From: Heligmosomoides polygyrus polygyrus
Lineage: Eukaryota > Nematoda > Chromadorea > Rhabditida > Heligmosomidae
DNA length: 64,000 bases
Assembly: GCA_947396885.1 (NCBI GenBank)
Contig: OX377206.1
Coordinates: 21,137,114-21,201,113 of the forward strand
Direction of reading: 5' to 3'
Part shown: positions 43,435 to 55,484 of the stretch, piece after piece
Numbering within the stretch: position 1 is the first letter of the stretch
How the letters are laid out: each line of letters opens with the position of its first letter
The notes under the pieces: model-generated
Database searches by the model: none
Told to the model about the DNA's origin: nothing
Seen by the model: only the letters and a program-made list of their open reading frames with translations
Made by a program: the position numbers and the translations under genes

Positions 43435-45335
43435 CTACTAGAAACTTGCTGCATTTCATATATTCTCTGAAAACGTGGAAAAAAATGAGAAGCGCTTGTA
43501 CCAGATAGGATCGTCATCAAGCATATAGCTAAACAACCAGAACCAATAGTTGGCGGTATATAGTATATTGTTCGCCTTTGAAACGGCGCAAGCAAATGAA
43601 AGGACATGGCATACCTATTATTCGCAGAGGCCTACCTCATTCAATATCTAGAAGCTCCCAAAATGGACGAGAGACCTCCTTTTAACCAACTGCTTGCAGT
43701 GAAGTAATACATGCCCTCCATCAAAACTTACCCAGGGTTCGCAGAAGTGCTTAAAAGATCACAGAGCGTCACTCATTGAAGGGAAAGGTGCGCTCAAAAC
43801 CGAAAAAACCGTCATCTTACATTTGCCCTGCTCTTCTCTCGCCACGAGTGTTCTGTAGTTACCAGTTCCTTCTGGATTAAGAGACTTGCGTGCGCTGAAG
43901 AGCAAACGGCATCGCTAGCTGCCGATTAGACCCACTTCAGCTAGTTCGCCGCTCAGCACACACCTGCTTCTTTCCTTCTTCTTTGGACGGGCAAATCGGT
44001 ACAGGTGCATCCGCCTATGTAGGTGGATAATCCCTCGAGTCTTTGCCAGACTAGCAGTGCCGCTGTGAAATCTTGTCCACTTCCTACAGAGACGTTTAAA
44101 AATTCGATGAAAATATCCTGCGAGCTCCAGTGTAGACTTATGGAACGTACGCGCTAATCCTTTCTCTATCTTTTATAGTTTTCCGTCGTACATGAGCTTT
44201 GTTCATACTTTGTTTCTTAGTAGGTATGCAACGTGAAATGCCACAGCTTTGTTGCGATCTACCGCGCTGAATCCATTGGACATCATTTACCGCGTCCAAT
44301 CGATTGGCCGTGGTAGATCATTATTATCAACTGATTCCGGCCCGCTTGATCCTGTCCTCTTCTGAGTCTCAGCGGACAGCGAACAGACACTCGATCTTTA
44401 AAAAATGGGACATCGTCATTTCACTTTATTTCTGAAGTGTTTTATCTGCATGGGAAAAAGTACGCCGAGGAATGGGAAATGGAACATGAGGCAGAGTTCA
44501 TTGGACGGAGAACGTCTCATCCATCGTATCATATCACTTCTGTTTTCCCAGCAAATGAAGTGCGTGTCACCGTCTTCTCCGTGCGCTTTTTGCCAAGTGT
44601 TTCCATCTCGCACTTGAAATTCGATTTCCGCACGTGCAGAGAAATGGCGGGAAGCAGATAGGAAAACCGTAATGGCCCCTTCATCTTTGATTCTGAACAG
44701 CTCTCGACAAACGAAAATTGAAGCGAATCTTTTCATTACGATAGTTTCATTCAACTTCGGCAGTTCGGCTATATGGTCGTTCGAGCCTAGCAATAAGTTA
44801 GAAATGAGGCAGTTTGGTGGCGCTACAATCAAGTGGTTCGGGTTCCGCGTCAAAAATCGATCATTCCTGAGCGACTAATCGATTGTTCGATAACGTGTTT
44901 CAGAGAATTCACGCCGGCCATCAATTTTGCGTCATATGTGTTTGGAACAGACAGAGACAGTTACGGGCAAACATCAATATAATCGATCTAACCTAATTGA
45001 CTTTCGAACTTGTATGCTTATCGTTAAGCTCACCCAATCGCCATATCGAGCTGGCGTCAGGGTTTTTCCATAGTCCACGACAGGAGCGACAATACTGGCT
45101 GGTCGCACAGGCAAAGAATACGTATCGATTTCTATTTTGCACAAGCGACTCAGCAAATGAATTGCGTGTGCCGTACGCTCTACGAATAGGGAACCTTTTG
45201 GTTTAACTCATGAAAATCGATCAGAAGTGTTCACCTCACAGGACGAGTGGACGCACGGACGGATTAACCTCTTCAAAGTCAATGAAACAGAAAGCAGAAG
45301 TTTCGGTGTCCATCTTTTCTCGGGCGCTCCATGCA
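43435..45335. other. Intergenic; one unassigned open frame
   Basis: Apart from the frame at 44416-44853 (separate entry) nothing is recognised. Confidence 0.3.
44416..44853 (-). CDS. Hypothetical open frame, faint MATH-domain-like pattern
   Basis: 145 codons. The central part (ITVFLSASRHFSARAEIEF, then GDTHFICWENRSDMIRWMR) loosely follows the strand pattern of MATH domains (hydrophobic strand, R/K-A-x-F/I-x-F, then Phe ... Ile-x-R). Nematodes have many MATH-BTB genes. No BTB part, no splice sites consistent with a full domain, and open frames also exist on the other strand. Treat as unproven; chance is quite possible. Confidence 0.2.
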   Translation of the reverse strand: MTRNPNHLIVAPPNCLISNLLLGSNDHIAELPKLNETIVMKRFASIFVCRELFRIKDEGAITVFLSASRHFSARAEIEFQVRDGNTWQKAHGEDGDTHFICWENRSDMIRWMRRSPSNELCLMFHFPFLGVLFPMQIKHFRNKVK

Positions 45336-45339
45336 TTTC

Positions 45340-45535
45340 CCTCTATCTTAGAGGCAATATATTATAAATGCGTGACCGGCGACCTGTCGATGAACATATC
45401 AGTGTCTCATACTTCTAAGACAAGTCTCTTATTGATTCACCCACCACCGGAGGATGAAATGCTTGCTTCTTTGGTTTGGGTGCGCGATATGGTCTGCGTT
45501 TCCTACGACTGCTCTATCAAAGTGCCTTGGGCGAA
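45340..45535 (-). repeat. SINE-B copy, diverged
   Basis: GCGTGACCGGCGACCTGTCG, ATGAACATATCAGTG, AAGACAAGTCTC, CACCGGAGGATGAAATGC and GGTTTGGGTGCGCGA in family order on the minus strand. Confidence 0.55.
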
Positions 45536-45539
45536 CAAG

Positions 45540-46845
45540 TAACAATACAATATTCATGTAGGTTTTTTCAGACATTCAAGAGTATGCGAGAGGATCGAGG
45601 TGAAAAATGCTTTCAATTCTTTGTCCGTACTGTTGCTACTTCAACTACATTCGATTTTATTTTAAAATTCTACCTGAAGACGAGAATCATGGCCGTTTGA
45701 CCACTTGCCAGGTTGACCATGAAAAAGTGTTCTGTTACGAAGAGTCAAGCGTGCTGGAAAGCAGCAGTACATTTTCAAACGTTACAGTTACTGGCGACCA
45801 TGTTTTCGAACACCTGCAACAACGTTTTTCCTCCAACGAATTCCTTCGTAGTTTTTGTTCGGATTTTTGAACACGTGCAGCGCAGCTGGCTCCGTTGCAG
45901 TCAACGAGAAGCCACAGCTTCCGTTGCCGCCTCATTCCGCTGTGTGCATCCATCTTGTCTAGACGGTCGTTCTTCTTCTCTGCTGCACTTTTGTTCCAAG
46001 GGCTCCTGGAATAAAACGCATCGCGCCTAGTACCAGTAGCATGCACTTCAAACTCTGCATCGCTTCTTCAGGCGTCGGATTTAGAAGATTTGTCTTTCGG
46101 GTCGTTCTCCTTTTTTGAAGATCCTACTCTACGAGTTTCAATACAGTTGAGTTGAAGGAAAACTTTGGTCAATATCGATCGATTTCAACAGATGAGGTGT
46201 AGTGTCACTTACGACATTTGTAGGCAGGTATTTACAGAGAAACGAGATGGCGCGCCTAACATCAATGGCTTGGATTGTTTTTTGCTCTCCTCCGCATGAG
46301 GCTGAGCAAAGGAAGAAATTCCATGATGTGTCCAATTTTGACATAGGTGCCGTAGGTGGACCATATCCTCATGTTTCTTGCTCGGACTATCTTCCCTATA
46401 AAGACCGAAGGCCATTCCAGGCCAGGTGGCATCCGCTGTTCATTCATACTCGAACCAATTTCTGGTGCGCCCAAAATCCAACGTCTGCAATTCGAATGAA
46501 GACGGGCATGTCTCCATAAATAGAACGGGTGGCTCTTGAATGCAGTTTAAACTATACAGTTCAGGGCTATTGGAATTTTCCGCACATAGAAGTGAGCAAT
46601 TTACGTAGGGTGTAAAAGAACCGCATCCTTGAGCTGAAATTAAAAATCGAAGTTCTCTACAAATTGAGAAATTCGGGCCACAGCCAGCCAAGCTTCACGC
46701 TCGTGCCTGAACTTCGCCCGTTTCTGGATAGACCACGACCTATCAGGGCGTTTCCCAGGCACAACTCTCACAATTTGCTACTACTTTTCTTCCTCTTTGC
46801 TGAAGCGTTTTCTCGTGCAGCACTGATTTTTCACCGAAAGGGTTG
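45540..46845. other. Intergenic; several unassigned open frames
   Basis: Plus frames 45607-45870 and 45713-46030 and minus frames 46209-46691 are 68-105 codons long, overlap on both strands and show no motif. Could hide exons; not supported. Confidence 0.25.
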
Positions 46846-46847
46846 GG

Positions 46848-47130
46848 ATAAAGGGCGGTTTCACTCAATTATTTTTTTGGGATGCGCCACGCATTCTACT
46901 TCAGCCGGATATTGTGGAAACGATTTGAATGCGTATTTGGCCATATAAGGCTTGCGGTGGCTAGCCGATGAACAAGGCAACGGTTTATTCTTCCCAGACA
47001 AGTCTGGTGCCAATTCACCGACCACCAAGGATGGAAGGCTTGGTTGGCCTGAACGGGAAATCCGAACAAGGAGCCTGGAGACGGGTGCACACGACAGCCG
47101 CCATCTCCTCCGACTGCGCTACATGAGCCC
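46848..47130 (-). repeat. SINE-B copy, nearly full length
   Basis: GGGATAAAGGGCGG tail, GGGATGCGCCACGCATTCTA, GATTTGAATGCGTATTTGGC, TAGCCGATGAACAAGGCAAC, CAGACAAGTCTGGTGCCAAT, GAAATCCGAACAAGGAGCCT and CTCCTCCGACTGCGCTACAT. Confidence 0.87.
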
Positions 47131-47134
47131 AATG

Positions 47135-48380
47135 ACGCGACTTGAATCCGAAATTCGGAAATGTTTCTGGTTAAAGTGTTTATCCTTCAGACATTGCCGA
47201 CAGTTTTCCTCTAAAGAGCTCATAAATACTATATCAAATTTGGCGACATTGTTATGAGGCGCCTGTCATTCCACTACTGTATTTTCCCCTTCTTTTTGAA
47301 GATTGGTCTGTGAATATTTAAGATTACGGTGGCATGTACGGCACTCCAAGGCCTGCTGCAATCTTGGCATTAATGAATGTGTCTCACCTACCATTTAAAA
47401 AAAACATAAAATAAATCGTTGTTGGAGGAAGTCTCTCAGCGGGGCTCGCAACCTATTATTAAACAGTGTGCAGTTATTAAGAAACTACAAGCGGAGCTCT
47501 ACAACTTCGCATGTGAGACGTGGACTCGGTCATGAGGTGAAGAGAATAAAAAGAGAAATGTGCTAGTGACGTTCGCATCCACCACTGAGTCCCCCCCCCC
47601 CCCCCCCCCAGGGATGCGGACAATATTACATCTGTGGAAAGCTCGCAGCAAGCTGGGAAATGCTGTCTAGTTGATTTTTCGAATAAACTCATCCATAAAG
47701 AGGTAAGCGACTGAAACGAAATTTTCTGTTGTTTTCGTCAAACTTTGGCCGCATAGAAATCTACTTTGAACGGCCAAAATCTTTTCGTTCTTTTCAGATT
47801 CGAATGTGCTTGTGGTATACTGTAGACTACCGTACAATAGACACGGCTTTCGTACTTATCCTGTACAAGAGCAACCGAAGTTTAAAGATAGGAGAAATCC
47901 TACGTCGCATATTTCTTCTGTCCATTTCTCAAAGCCATTTTACACGTTTTATAAAGACCATCGTTCACACAATAAAGTAGTAGAATACTGTCTTCTGTAA
48001 CAGGTTACTAGTTTGGTAATTCTTAACTGAATCTTAGGTTTCCGCGCGTTTGCGCTTTTCTGAAATCGGGCCTATGTTATTCAAACTTGGCACTATTTAG
48101 TACCACAATGACGCTTGATGCGTGACAAATACAGATCTACTGAAACAATAGAGGATTTCTGAGTTTCAATGAATCTCGTCAACGAAAAGCCTTAAGGACA
48201 TGCCACTGGGGATCTCGGAGGGGTCGTAAATCAATTAACGGAGCCGAAGAAACAAACGCTTCATAACTAGGTCACTGTGCAATCGTTTAAGATGATGTTT
48301 TGATCGTTGGATTGAAAATGAGACGGGGCTTCTAATGGTGTTAACTAGGTTTTAAACAAATAACCTTGAGAAGAGTTATG
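47135..48380. other. Intergenic, nothing recognised
   Basis: C-run at 47591-47609. No gene. Confidence 0.3.
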
Positions 48381-48387
48381 GCAATGC

Positions 48388-48423
48388 GACGCTTTGTGAC
48401 GGATTAATCCGTCGCAAAGCGTC
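48388..48423. repeat. 36-bp near-perfect palindrome followed by T-run
   Basis: GACGCTTTGTGACGGATTAA continues to ATCCGTCGCAAAGCGTC; only one base pair of the palindrome mismatches. A T6 run follows. The shape recalls a bacterial terminator, but the setting is eukaryotic. Confidence 0.85.
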
Positions 48424-48889
48424 TTTTTTGCAAAGAATTTGAGCGGTATTGTAGAAATTCCAAAATAATAGTGTGTTTAATATTACGTCCGTAGCAGATG
48501 ATGGCGAACAGAGACTGACGGCGCATGGTAATTGCTCACTTTTTACGATTTTCTTAATGTGGTTTCTCACACTCTGGGTTTCTGTCAGAACCAGTAAAAG
48601 CCTTCGTCCGACATGCGCTACAATGGGACATCATCTAATTTGAGCTAAATTCCGTTATTTATTGTGTATTCAGGTTGAGCGAAGATTTAAATACAGCAAG
48701 ATGAATAAGGCGTGTTAATGGTTTCCTGTCCAACCGTCCAACTTCGTACCTCCAAAAAAGACGAGCCGTGAAAAACTTCCCTCCTCAGCTTTCTGGTATT
48801 CGTTTATTTTGGCCTAAAAACTGCTTTAAACAGACTAGAACAAGGACGCTTTGTTGCATTTTTTATACTATCAAATTTTTGTTGCGGTA

Positions 48890-49190
48890 TTAAGGGCAGG
48901 GTCGAAGGAGCGCCGAATAAAGTGCAGACTGTCGCTTGAACTGGATTCCAAGCTCCTGGTTCGGACCTTCCGCCCAGCCAAACCAAAATTCCATCCCTAC
49001 GGGGTCTGTAAATCGGCACCGCACTTGCTAGAAAAGGACTAAATAGCGACTTGTTCAACATTCGTCTACCGCAAGTCATTGTATAGGCCAAATGCACAGC
49101 GTATAATTGTCCCGTCGACGACATTCCGTAGATGCAGAGTGCGTGGCGCATCCTAAAAACGAGTTATTAACGCCGTTCTTTATTCTTAGC
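48890..49190 (+). repeat. SINE-B copy
   Basis: GTGCAGACTGTCGCTTGAAC, CAAGCTCCTGGTTCGGACCT, CCGCCCAGCCAAACC, CTACCGCAAGTCATTGTATA, GTGCGTGGCGCATCC and TTCTTTATTC tail. Confidence 0.8.
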
Positions 49191-49289
49191 CTTTACTAAG
49201 GGCTATGGGATTTCATCCTCCTCCTTTTCCTTTTTATATCTACTCAAACGAGGAAGAAAGTGTGCTTCTTTCTTGAAGTTGTGCTCCAG

Positions 49290-49472
49290 TAGCCGGATTC
49301 ATGAAGCGACGGGAGCGAGATCTTCCCGCAATCGCTCCACTACCTTCCCGGCCTCCCGGTACGCGGTTGGCTTTCATGTTTATTCGTTTCATGAATAGGC
49401 ATTTCCAGCTCCCGACGAGGTCGCTTCCCGTAGGAAGCCAGGAACATTCCCGAGAACGTTCATGAATACGGC
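49290..49472. mobile_element. Small palindromic MITE-like repeat
   Basis: The left end GCCGGATTCATGAA (about 49292) is mirrored by TTCATGAATACGGC (about 49461-49474), with another TTTCATGAATAG in the middle and inverted CGGGAGCG/CGCTTCCCG-type words. No clear target duplication. Confidence 0.5.
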
Positions 49473-49479
49473 GTCAGGT

Positions 49480-51005
49480 GTGTTTCGTCCTCGAGGTCAT
49501 GCTCCAGGAGTGCTTCTTCCTTGACGCCAAACTCCAAATGTGCTTCTTAGATGATGTCATGCTCCAAAGCTTCCTTGTGCGGTAATATACTCATGAATCA
49601 AGCTCCAGCAATTGCTCCAACCCAAATGTGGTCCAGCTCATTTCATTCAGAAACAGGCTATGTAGTTGAGGTGCACTGCTCGGTCACGCATAAATGTGCA
49701 GGAATTAGGAGCTCGGTTTGTTCGCGACGGCTTCAGACAAGCACTATGTAACTGCAGCTTTGTCCTTCAGTCGTGCAACGACTGAAAGTATATGATGTGA
49801 AAGGGCTTTTTGAATCCACTCGAATTATGCCTTATGTCAGCCCTATCCCGTGTTCGACATGTGGAGCACCTCCTACTTGCTAATCACCGTTTCACAAGCT
49901 CTCTAGCCTTGATTATTCTTGAAACGTTTTTTAAAATTTTACGGGATTTCCCAGACATAGTGGGATTAGTTAAATGTTTAGAGAATCTTACACGTCATCT
50001 ATGACCTTCACTTGTCTCCAGTTCTTTCCTGCACCTCTTCAGATCTCCCTGTCCGAGTTTTCTGTGTTGACGTCTCGCGTTTCTTCTCCTTTTCTCTTCT
50101 CTCTTTTTGCCTGTCCCCATTACCACCTTTTCCTCTTTGTTGTCAATGACGTCTTTATCCACTTCTTCGTTTTTATTCTGGTATGCCATCAACCTGTCTC
50201 CTTTCTCCTTTGTCTCTGCGTCTTTCCCTCTATTCTTCCTTCTCCCTGCCTTTCTTGTTGTTTTTGGAATATCTTTTCCTAACTAGCTACAACTCTCCAT
50301 TCCCTTATTTCTCCCTCCGATTAAAATCTAGCCTCTCTTCTTCTCTATTCGGCTAGTGGAAGTTTTAGTTGGCTGCTGGCGCGGCCTTGTCCATGTCCAT
50401 CAGCGTTTCTTCTACCAGTTTTACACAACGCTCACCAACAGTTAACATGGTGTCGATTCTACCGTACTACTTACAACTAATAACAGTAGACAACTGCCAT
50501 GCTATGAGTTCTACCCCACCACAACGCACCTTTTCGTTTCGTTTCATTGCCCTTATGCCGTCTCTGGGCCACTGCTTTAGCATAGCATTTGCTGCATTCG
50601 CAACTCGTTTTCAAGTTCGGTGCCGCGCTCAGGTCATTCGAGCCTTCCTCCCCTACGCGATGTCCAAGAATTGGGAGCAGGTTACCGTGCATTCCTGTGA
50701 TCTTTCGGCGTCTCGTGCTATCTATGGGGAATCCATATTGTTGGATCTCTATAGGATCACCTAAAAGTATAACGCGTGGCACACTCCTGAATAAGGTTGG
50801 TCAACATTGATCTCAGGCGCAGTTCTTCAAATGATCTTTGTCTTTTTACGTAATCTTCAAGTCTATTACACAACTCCAAAGGTTTTTGCCGTATTACAGA
50901 GTACCTAGCGTAATGAGTACTGCCTGGGTTTCTGCGCAAGATGCTAACTTGATCGATCGGTATTGATCAGTTGGTCATTTAAATTTGCCTTTGGCTGTGA
51001 AGCGC
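49480..51005. other. Intergenic; pyrimidine-rich tract 49.99-50.35 kb
   Basis: 49990-50350 is strongly C/T-rich on the plus strand. Minus-strand frames at 50477-50782 and 50757-50939 look compositionally coding-like (for example LCNRLEDYVKRQRSFEELRL), overlap in different frames, and match nothing I recognise. Confidence 0.3.
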
Positions 51006-51009
51006 GTTA

Positions 51010-51143
51010 TGCCCCGTTTATACTTCCGACGCCGAGCGACGCGACGGCATGTATAGTGGCCAAATTGATCGACCGCGTCGCCCGATCAATGTGGCCACAA
51101 TACGTGGCGTCGCGTCGGTCGGCGTTGAAGTATAAACGAGACC
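51010..51143. mobile_element. 134-bp MITE, nearly all inverted repeat, TTA flanks
   Basis: CGTTTATACTTC, CGACGCGACG, GTGGCCA and TTGATCG in the left arm reappear reversed in the right arm (about 57 bp per arm). TTA lies at 51007-51009 and 51144-51146. Size and TTA duplication suggest a PIF/Harbinger-type MITE; the TIR differs from that of the 2.1-kb MITE. Confidence 0.75.
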
Positions 51144-51149
51144 TTAAGC

Positions 51150-52915
51150 ACGAGCCATCCGTAATAATCAATGTTATCCACTAGTTGAGAGCTCATGCCG
51201 CATTGTTCCTTCGTAGTCAACCGTGTCCAAGTGTCAAGATACGTTGAGTTTATTATAATGAATCCTAGTACTCGTAAACAACGCTTATGTGACAAGCGAT
51301 GCGCATGAGAATCCGATGCATATCAGGGTACCAATCGGGAGGAATTTAGACAGTGTGTTGCTCTGTCGAGAGATGAACTGGATTGCCCGGATCAGTTCTC
51401 TTCAGTGGACTTTTGAGAATCGAATTCAGTTTCTCTACAACAAACTGCTTCTCAAACGGTCAATTGCCTCCGAAAATTTACTATTATATTATCGATTAAA
51501 AGTGCTCGGTTCCGGGTGGCAGTATGGATGTAAGCATGGTCCGACCTACCCACTCTGTATTGAAGGATATCACAGCAGCACATAAAGTTGTCGACAATCT
51601 CACCGACCCTTACACGGACGTTAAGAAACGGTCACCCAGGAACAATAATCGATACGATCGATTGAAAGCACTCGATTAAACTGGTTTAGACGGACACACG
51701 GTCGGACATACGGTTAGATTAGACACATTGCATGTGGAAGGATATCCAAGCAGCAGATGAAGTTCTTGACAAAGTTACTGACGCCTGGACAAACGCTCAC
51801 GATGTTTCTTAAATATTCCAACCGCTCGTAACCCGTGTCAAAAAATCGACTGGAACGAATTTTAGTAAGCCTTTTCTTAATGTTCATATATTAATAATTA
51901 GCCTATCAATTAGCCTATTTCCTACTTCATTTAAAAACAATTAGAAGAATAATGGTAGTAACTGGAGAAAAGGATACTCGTGTTTTGAATCGCCCAGCAA
52001 ATCGAAACGATGGATTATTGTGGTCCAAAATAGCTGAATAAACGAAAGAAGGGAGGAGAGCTACCTAAGTATTCCTTCGAAAATTTTCCAAAGGTCACCA
52101 TCACTTTATGTAAAATTGACACGACCATAACAGTTGTATCAAATTCCTGCCAACGATCACATCGTTTGCTCTAGCGCACGACGTCCGTCGTTAGCTGACA
52201 GCCCACGAAGGATGTGTTTTATTATCGTGTCATCGTGCGCGAACTCGCCGTTGCACATTGAATCTGTCCGATTATACCTGACATTAGCAGCGGTCAATCG
52301 CAGTCATCTACATCTCCTCGTCCAGCTCCATTCTCCACAGCGTCGCCAACTTCTAGTAGAGGCCCCATAGCTTCACAACTTCTACTCAGCATTACACCTG
52401 TCCCTATAAGAAGCGCTTCCAAACCTGCCTTGAACCAGTCAGATGGCTGGTCTCATTGGCAGACAATGCAGGGCTTTGTATTCGTTGATCCTTTTTGACT
52501 TTACTGTGTCTTATTCTGGAAATGTTGTCGCAGAAGTCGTTGTAAGACGGTCAAGTGAGTCTACGCAACGCTACCCGATGTGCTGCGGTCTCGCCAAGTG
52601 TACCTGAAAAACTGATGAATCGCACGTTTCGACGTATTCGAAACAATTGCGATGAATGGGAGCGTCCTAGGTCACAGCGAACTCCTTTTCAGAAACCTGC
52701 AAAGGCTCCTGAAAAAAATGATTCCCCTTTAAACAGCTCTGAACCTGGACACAAATAGATAACGCCTTTCACAGGTGCGTCAATGTCGCTCAGCCTCTTC
52801 GTCAAGATATTTAGATCAACCGTCAATTTTCCAGTTTTGTCAAGCATACATAGTTCGTCCCTACGCTTCTCGCCTATGATTTGCCGCGGACTTGCAAAGC
52901 GCCCATTTCTATCGA
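51150..52915. other. Intergenic, nothing recognised
   Basis: Two similar phrases (51630-51700 CGATTGAAAGCACTCGATT and 51490-51510 CGATTAAAAGTGCTCGGTT) hint at a diverged local duplication. No gene. Confidence 0.3.
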
Positions 52916-52920
52916 TTTCA

Positions 52921-53315
52921 TGCATATATATATATACATACATACATACATACATACATACATACATACATACATACATACATACATACATACATACATG
53001 CATAACATACGCACATACATACGTGCATACATACATGCATAACATACGCACATACATACGTGCATACATACATGCATGCATACATGTACACATAAAACAT
53101 AAGTACATACGTACATACATACACACATACATACATACACACATGCATAGATACATACGTACATACATACACACATACATACATACGCACATACATACAT
53201 ACATACATACATACATACATACATACATACATACATACATACATACATACATACATACATACATACATACATACATACATACATACATACATACATACAC
53301 ACATAAATACATATA
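52921..53315. repeat. (CATA)n tetranucleotide microsatellite, about 395 bp
   Basis: CATACATACATACATACATA-type repeat with interruptions (TGCATAACATACGCACATAC, GTACACATAAAACATAAGTA) between about 52985 and 53190. It resumes briefly as CACACATAT at 54232, right of the inserted Tc1-like element. Open frames across it are artefacts of the 4-bp period. Confidence 0.95.
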
Positions 53316-54229
53316 CAGGGGGCGTAAAAAATATTGACGCACTAAACGTAAACGTCATAAATAACAACACATCATAAAATTTAACAAGTTTATATACAAA
53401 ATGTCAATAATGATCTAGCGAACAGAATAGCATCACCTGTATTTTATATGGGCTTCTTTGCTGCGAAGGAGCGAAGACGCCGAGGAAAGGCATCGACGTT
53501 GCGCCGCAAGTAGTCCACGTCGATTTCGTTCCACGCTTTGACCTTCAGTAACTTGATACTTTTGTGCATTCAACCTGCAAAAGTATTACATACTCTTCAA
53601 GGACTTCCAAAGTGCCAATTCTGGCAGAAGGCTCACTGCAAGGGAGGCGCATCCGCCCAGTATCATGGTTTGTGCATTCATCACAAGCGTCTCTCGTTTT
53701 CGTGGACACAAGAGTGAAGATAAATCAGTAGAACTATCTATATTAACTTCCTAAAGAAGCAACTGGTTCCTTGGCTCGAATCCCACCTCGAGGGTAAGCC
53801 GTATGTCTTCCAGCAGGATTAGACTCCTGCGTAGGGTCGAGGATTCTTCAGGACTGGTGCCGCGCCAACTTGAAGGACTTCATTCGGCAGAGGAATGACC
53901 CCTGTATGGACCGGATTTAAGTCCGCTGAACTCCATATGAGAAGTGTCGGAGAACAAGGCTTTCCACATGAGTATGAAGTCAGTGAAGAATGATCTGGTC
54001 AAAGCATGGAACGAAATCGACGTGGACTACTTGCGGCGCACCGTCGATGCCTCTCCTCGTGGTCTTCGCCCCTTGCATTCGCAGCAAAGAAGCGCGTATA
54101 AAATACAAGTGATGCTATTTTGTTCGCTAGATCATTGTTGACATTTTGCATATAAGCTTGTTAAATTTTATGATGTGTTGTTATTTCTAACGTCTACGTT
54201 TACTGCGTCAATATTTTTTACGCACCCTG
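53316..54229 (+). mobile_element. Foldback Tc1/mariner-like element inserted in the microsatellite
   Basis: TA flanks both ends (53314-53315, 54230-54231). The ends begin CAGGGGGCGTAAAAAATATT and, reversed, CAGGGTGCGTAAAAAATATT. Inverted arms of about 230 bp (53316-53543 and 53997-54229) are roughly 90% identical and both contain the transposase C-terminal coding sequence (VKAWNEIDVDYLRR). The 453-bp centre holds older plus-strand transposase debris: YVFQQD followed by stops, QDWCRANLKDFI, YGPDLSPLNS. So a Tc1-type element lost its 5' part and gained an inverted copy of its 3' part. Non-autonomous. Confidence 0.88.
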
Positions 54230-54239
54230 TACACACATA

Positions 54240-54855
54240 TTGAGGGTAAGTAAAGTGAAAAAATGATTAATAATACATATTAATTATAAACAGTGCATAA
54301 TGCATTCCTATAAACAATTTCGGATATACACTTCGTTGCGTCTTCCCCGATGCTTTCGATTCCCCATCGGATTCCCAACGGAAAGTCAAATTTTTGCGGT
54401 CCATGAAATTCTGCTGTATCCGTTTACCCTGTAACAAGTGAGACATTGCATTTATTATTGTCCTGTGTTTACACTGCTATTTACATGCGCCATGAGTCAA
54501 GATTTCTTGAAGTAACTTTACTGACTGGCCGAATTCGTATGAAGATATTGATTAGTACGTGTTTGCTCAACGCGTTTCAGTTGTATTCTTCAATTGGCTT
54601 CCACAATAATCGAAGAAGAAGATGAGCGATTCAGAGAAGGTTGATGTGGTGCTGTTGTAAAGGCACCGACGTCGTGTTCAGGTGTATCCGAACCCGAGGC
54701 CAAGAATTTCTTGTCCCATCACCCTTGCAAAATGATGAAGCTATTCTTGTCAAAGTTTTTGGGAATGTGGATTTCATATGGATACGAGTTCTCTAGACGG
54801 AGAAGTCATTCAACTGAATGTCAAAAGGTTACGCTCCACTCTCTCACTTGCTGTG
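54240..54855. other. Intergenic, nothing recognised
   Basis: No gene or clear repeat. Confidence 0.3.
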
Positions 54856-54859
54856 GTCA

Positions 54860-55025
54860 ACCGACAGACAGTGACAGTCAGTGTTTTATCATTCCCTGAG
54901 AAGTTTGGAAACAATTCATAGACCCAGAAGGGATGTGGCCAGGGCGGGACCCGAAAAAAGGTCTTCGATTCGATATGCGCGCGATAGACAGAGCCTCCTC
55001 CGGCTGCGCTGTATCGGCCCACATC
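54860..55025 (-). repeat. SINE-B fragment, 5' half
   Basis: GACCCAGAAGGGATGTGGCC, GGGCGGGACCCG, GAGCCTCCTCCGGCTGCGCT on the minus strand. Confidence 0.65.
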
Positions 55026-55188
55026 TGTTGAGTGCACACTTTCAAATCCCTCGGCAAATAAGAGGATCAGTGTGTCGTGTACGGGGCATCCCGATCATAG
55101 TATTCAGTGTCATGTACTTAAGCCGGCTGTTCCCCTCTTACAAACCCTTAAGTGAAATTCTACTGATTTCATGTCCTATTCCTTCATT

Positions 55189-55470
55189 TGGGCGCGTGGA
55201 GCGCAATCGGATGAGGTCCGGCTGTCGCGTGCACCCGACAGCAGATTCTTGGCTCCGATTTCCTGCCAACAAGGCTTCCATCCTTCCAGGGTCAGTGAAC
55301 TGGTACCAAATTAGATTGGGATGGATAAAGCGTTGGCTTGTTCATCGGCTGACCACCGCAAGTCATTGTGTAGGCCAGTTACTCATTCAAATCGCCTTCA
55401 CGACATTCCGTAGAAGAATGCGTGGCGTATCTCAGAAGGGATTGATCAACACCGCCCTTTATCCTTTTCT
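55189..55470 (+). mobile_element. SINE-B copy with 10-bp target duplication
   Basis: TTCCTTCATT at 55179-55188 and 55471-55480 flanks a 282-bp plus-strand copy running from GGGCGCGTGGAGCGCAATCG to CCCTTTATCCTTTTC. The B-box region is altered (TTCTTGGCTCCGATTTCC). Confidence 0.85.
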
Positions 55471-55484
55471 TTCCTTCATTCCTT

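Noticed and set aside
48388..48430. Rho-independent terminator
   Set aside because: Shape matches, but the window is eukaryotic and no gene ends here.
52689..53342. Long open frames reading Tyr-Met-Cys-Val or Thr-Tyr-Ile-His repeats, up to 217 codons
   Set aside because: They are products of the (CATA)n microsatellite, whose 4-bp period is free of stops in several frames on both strands.
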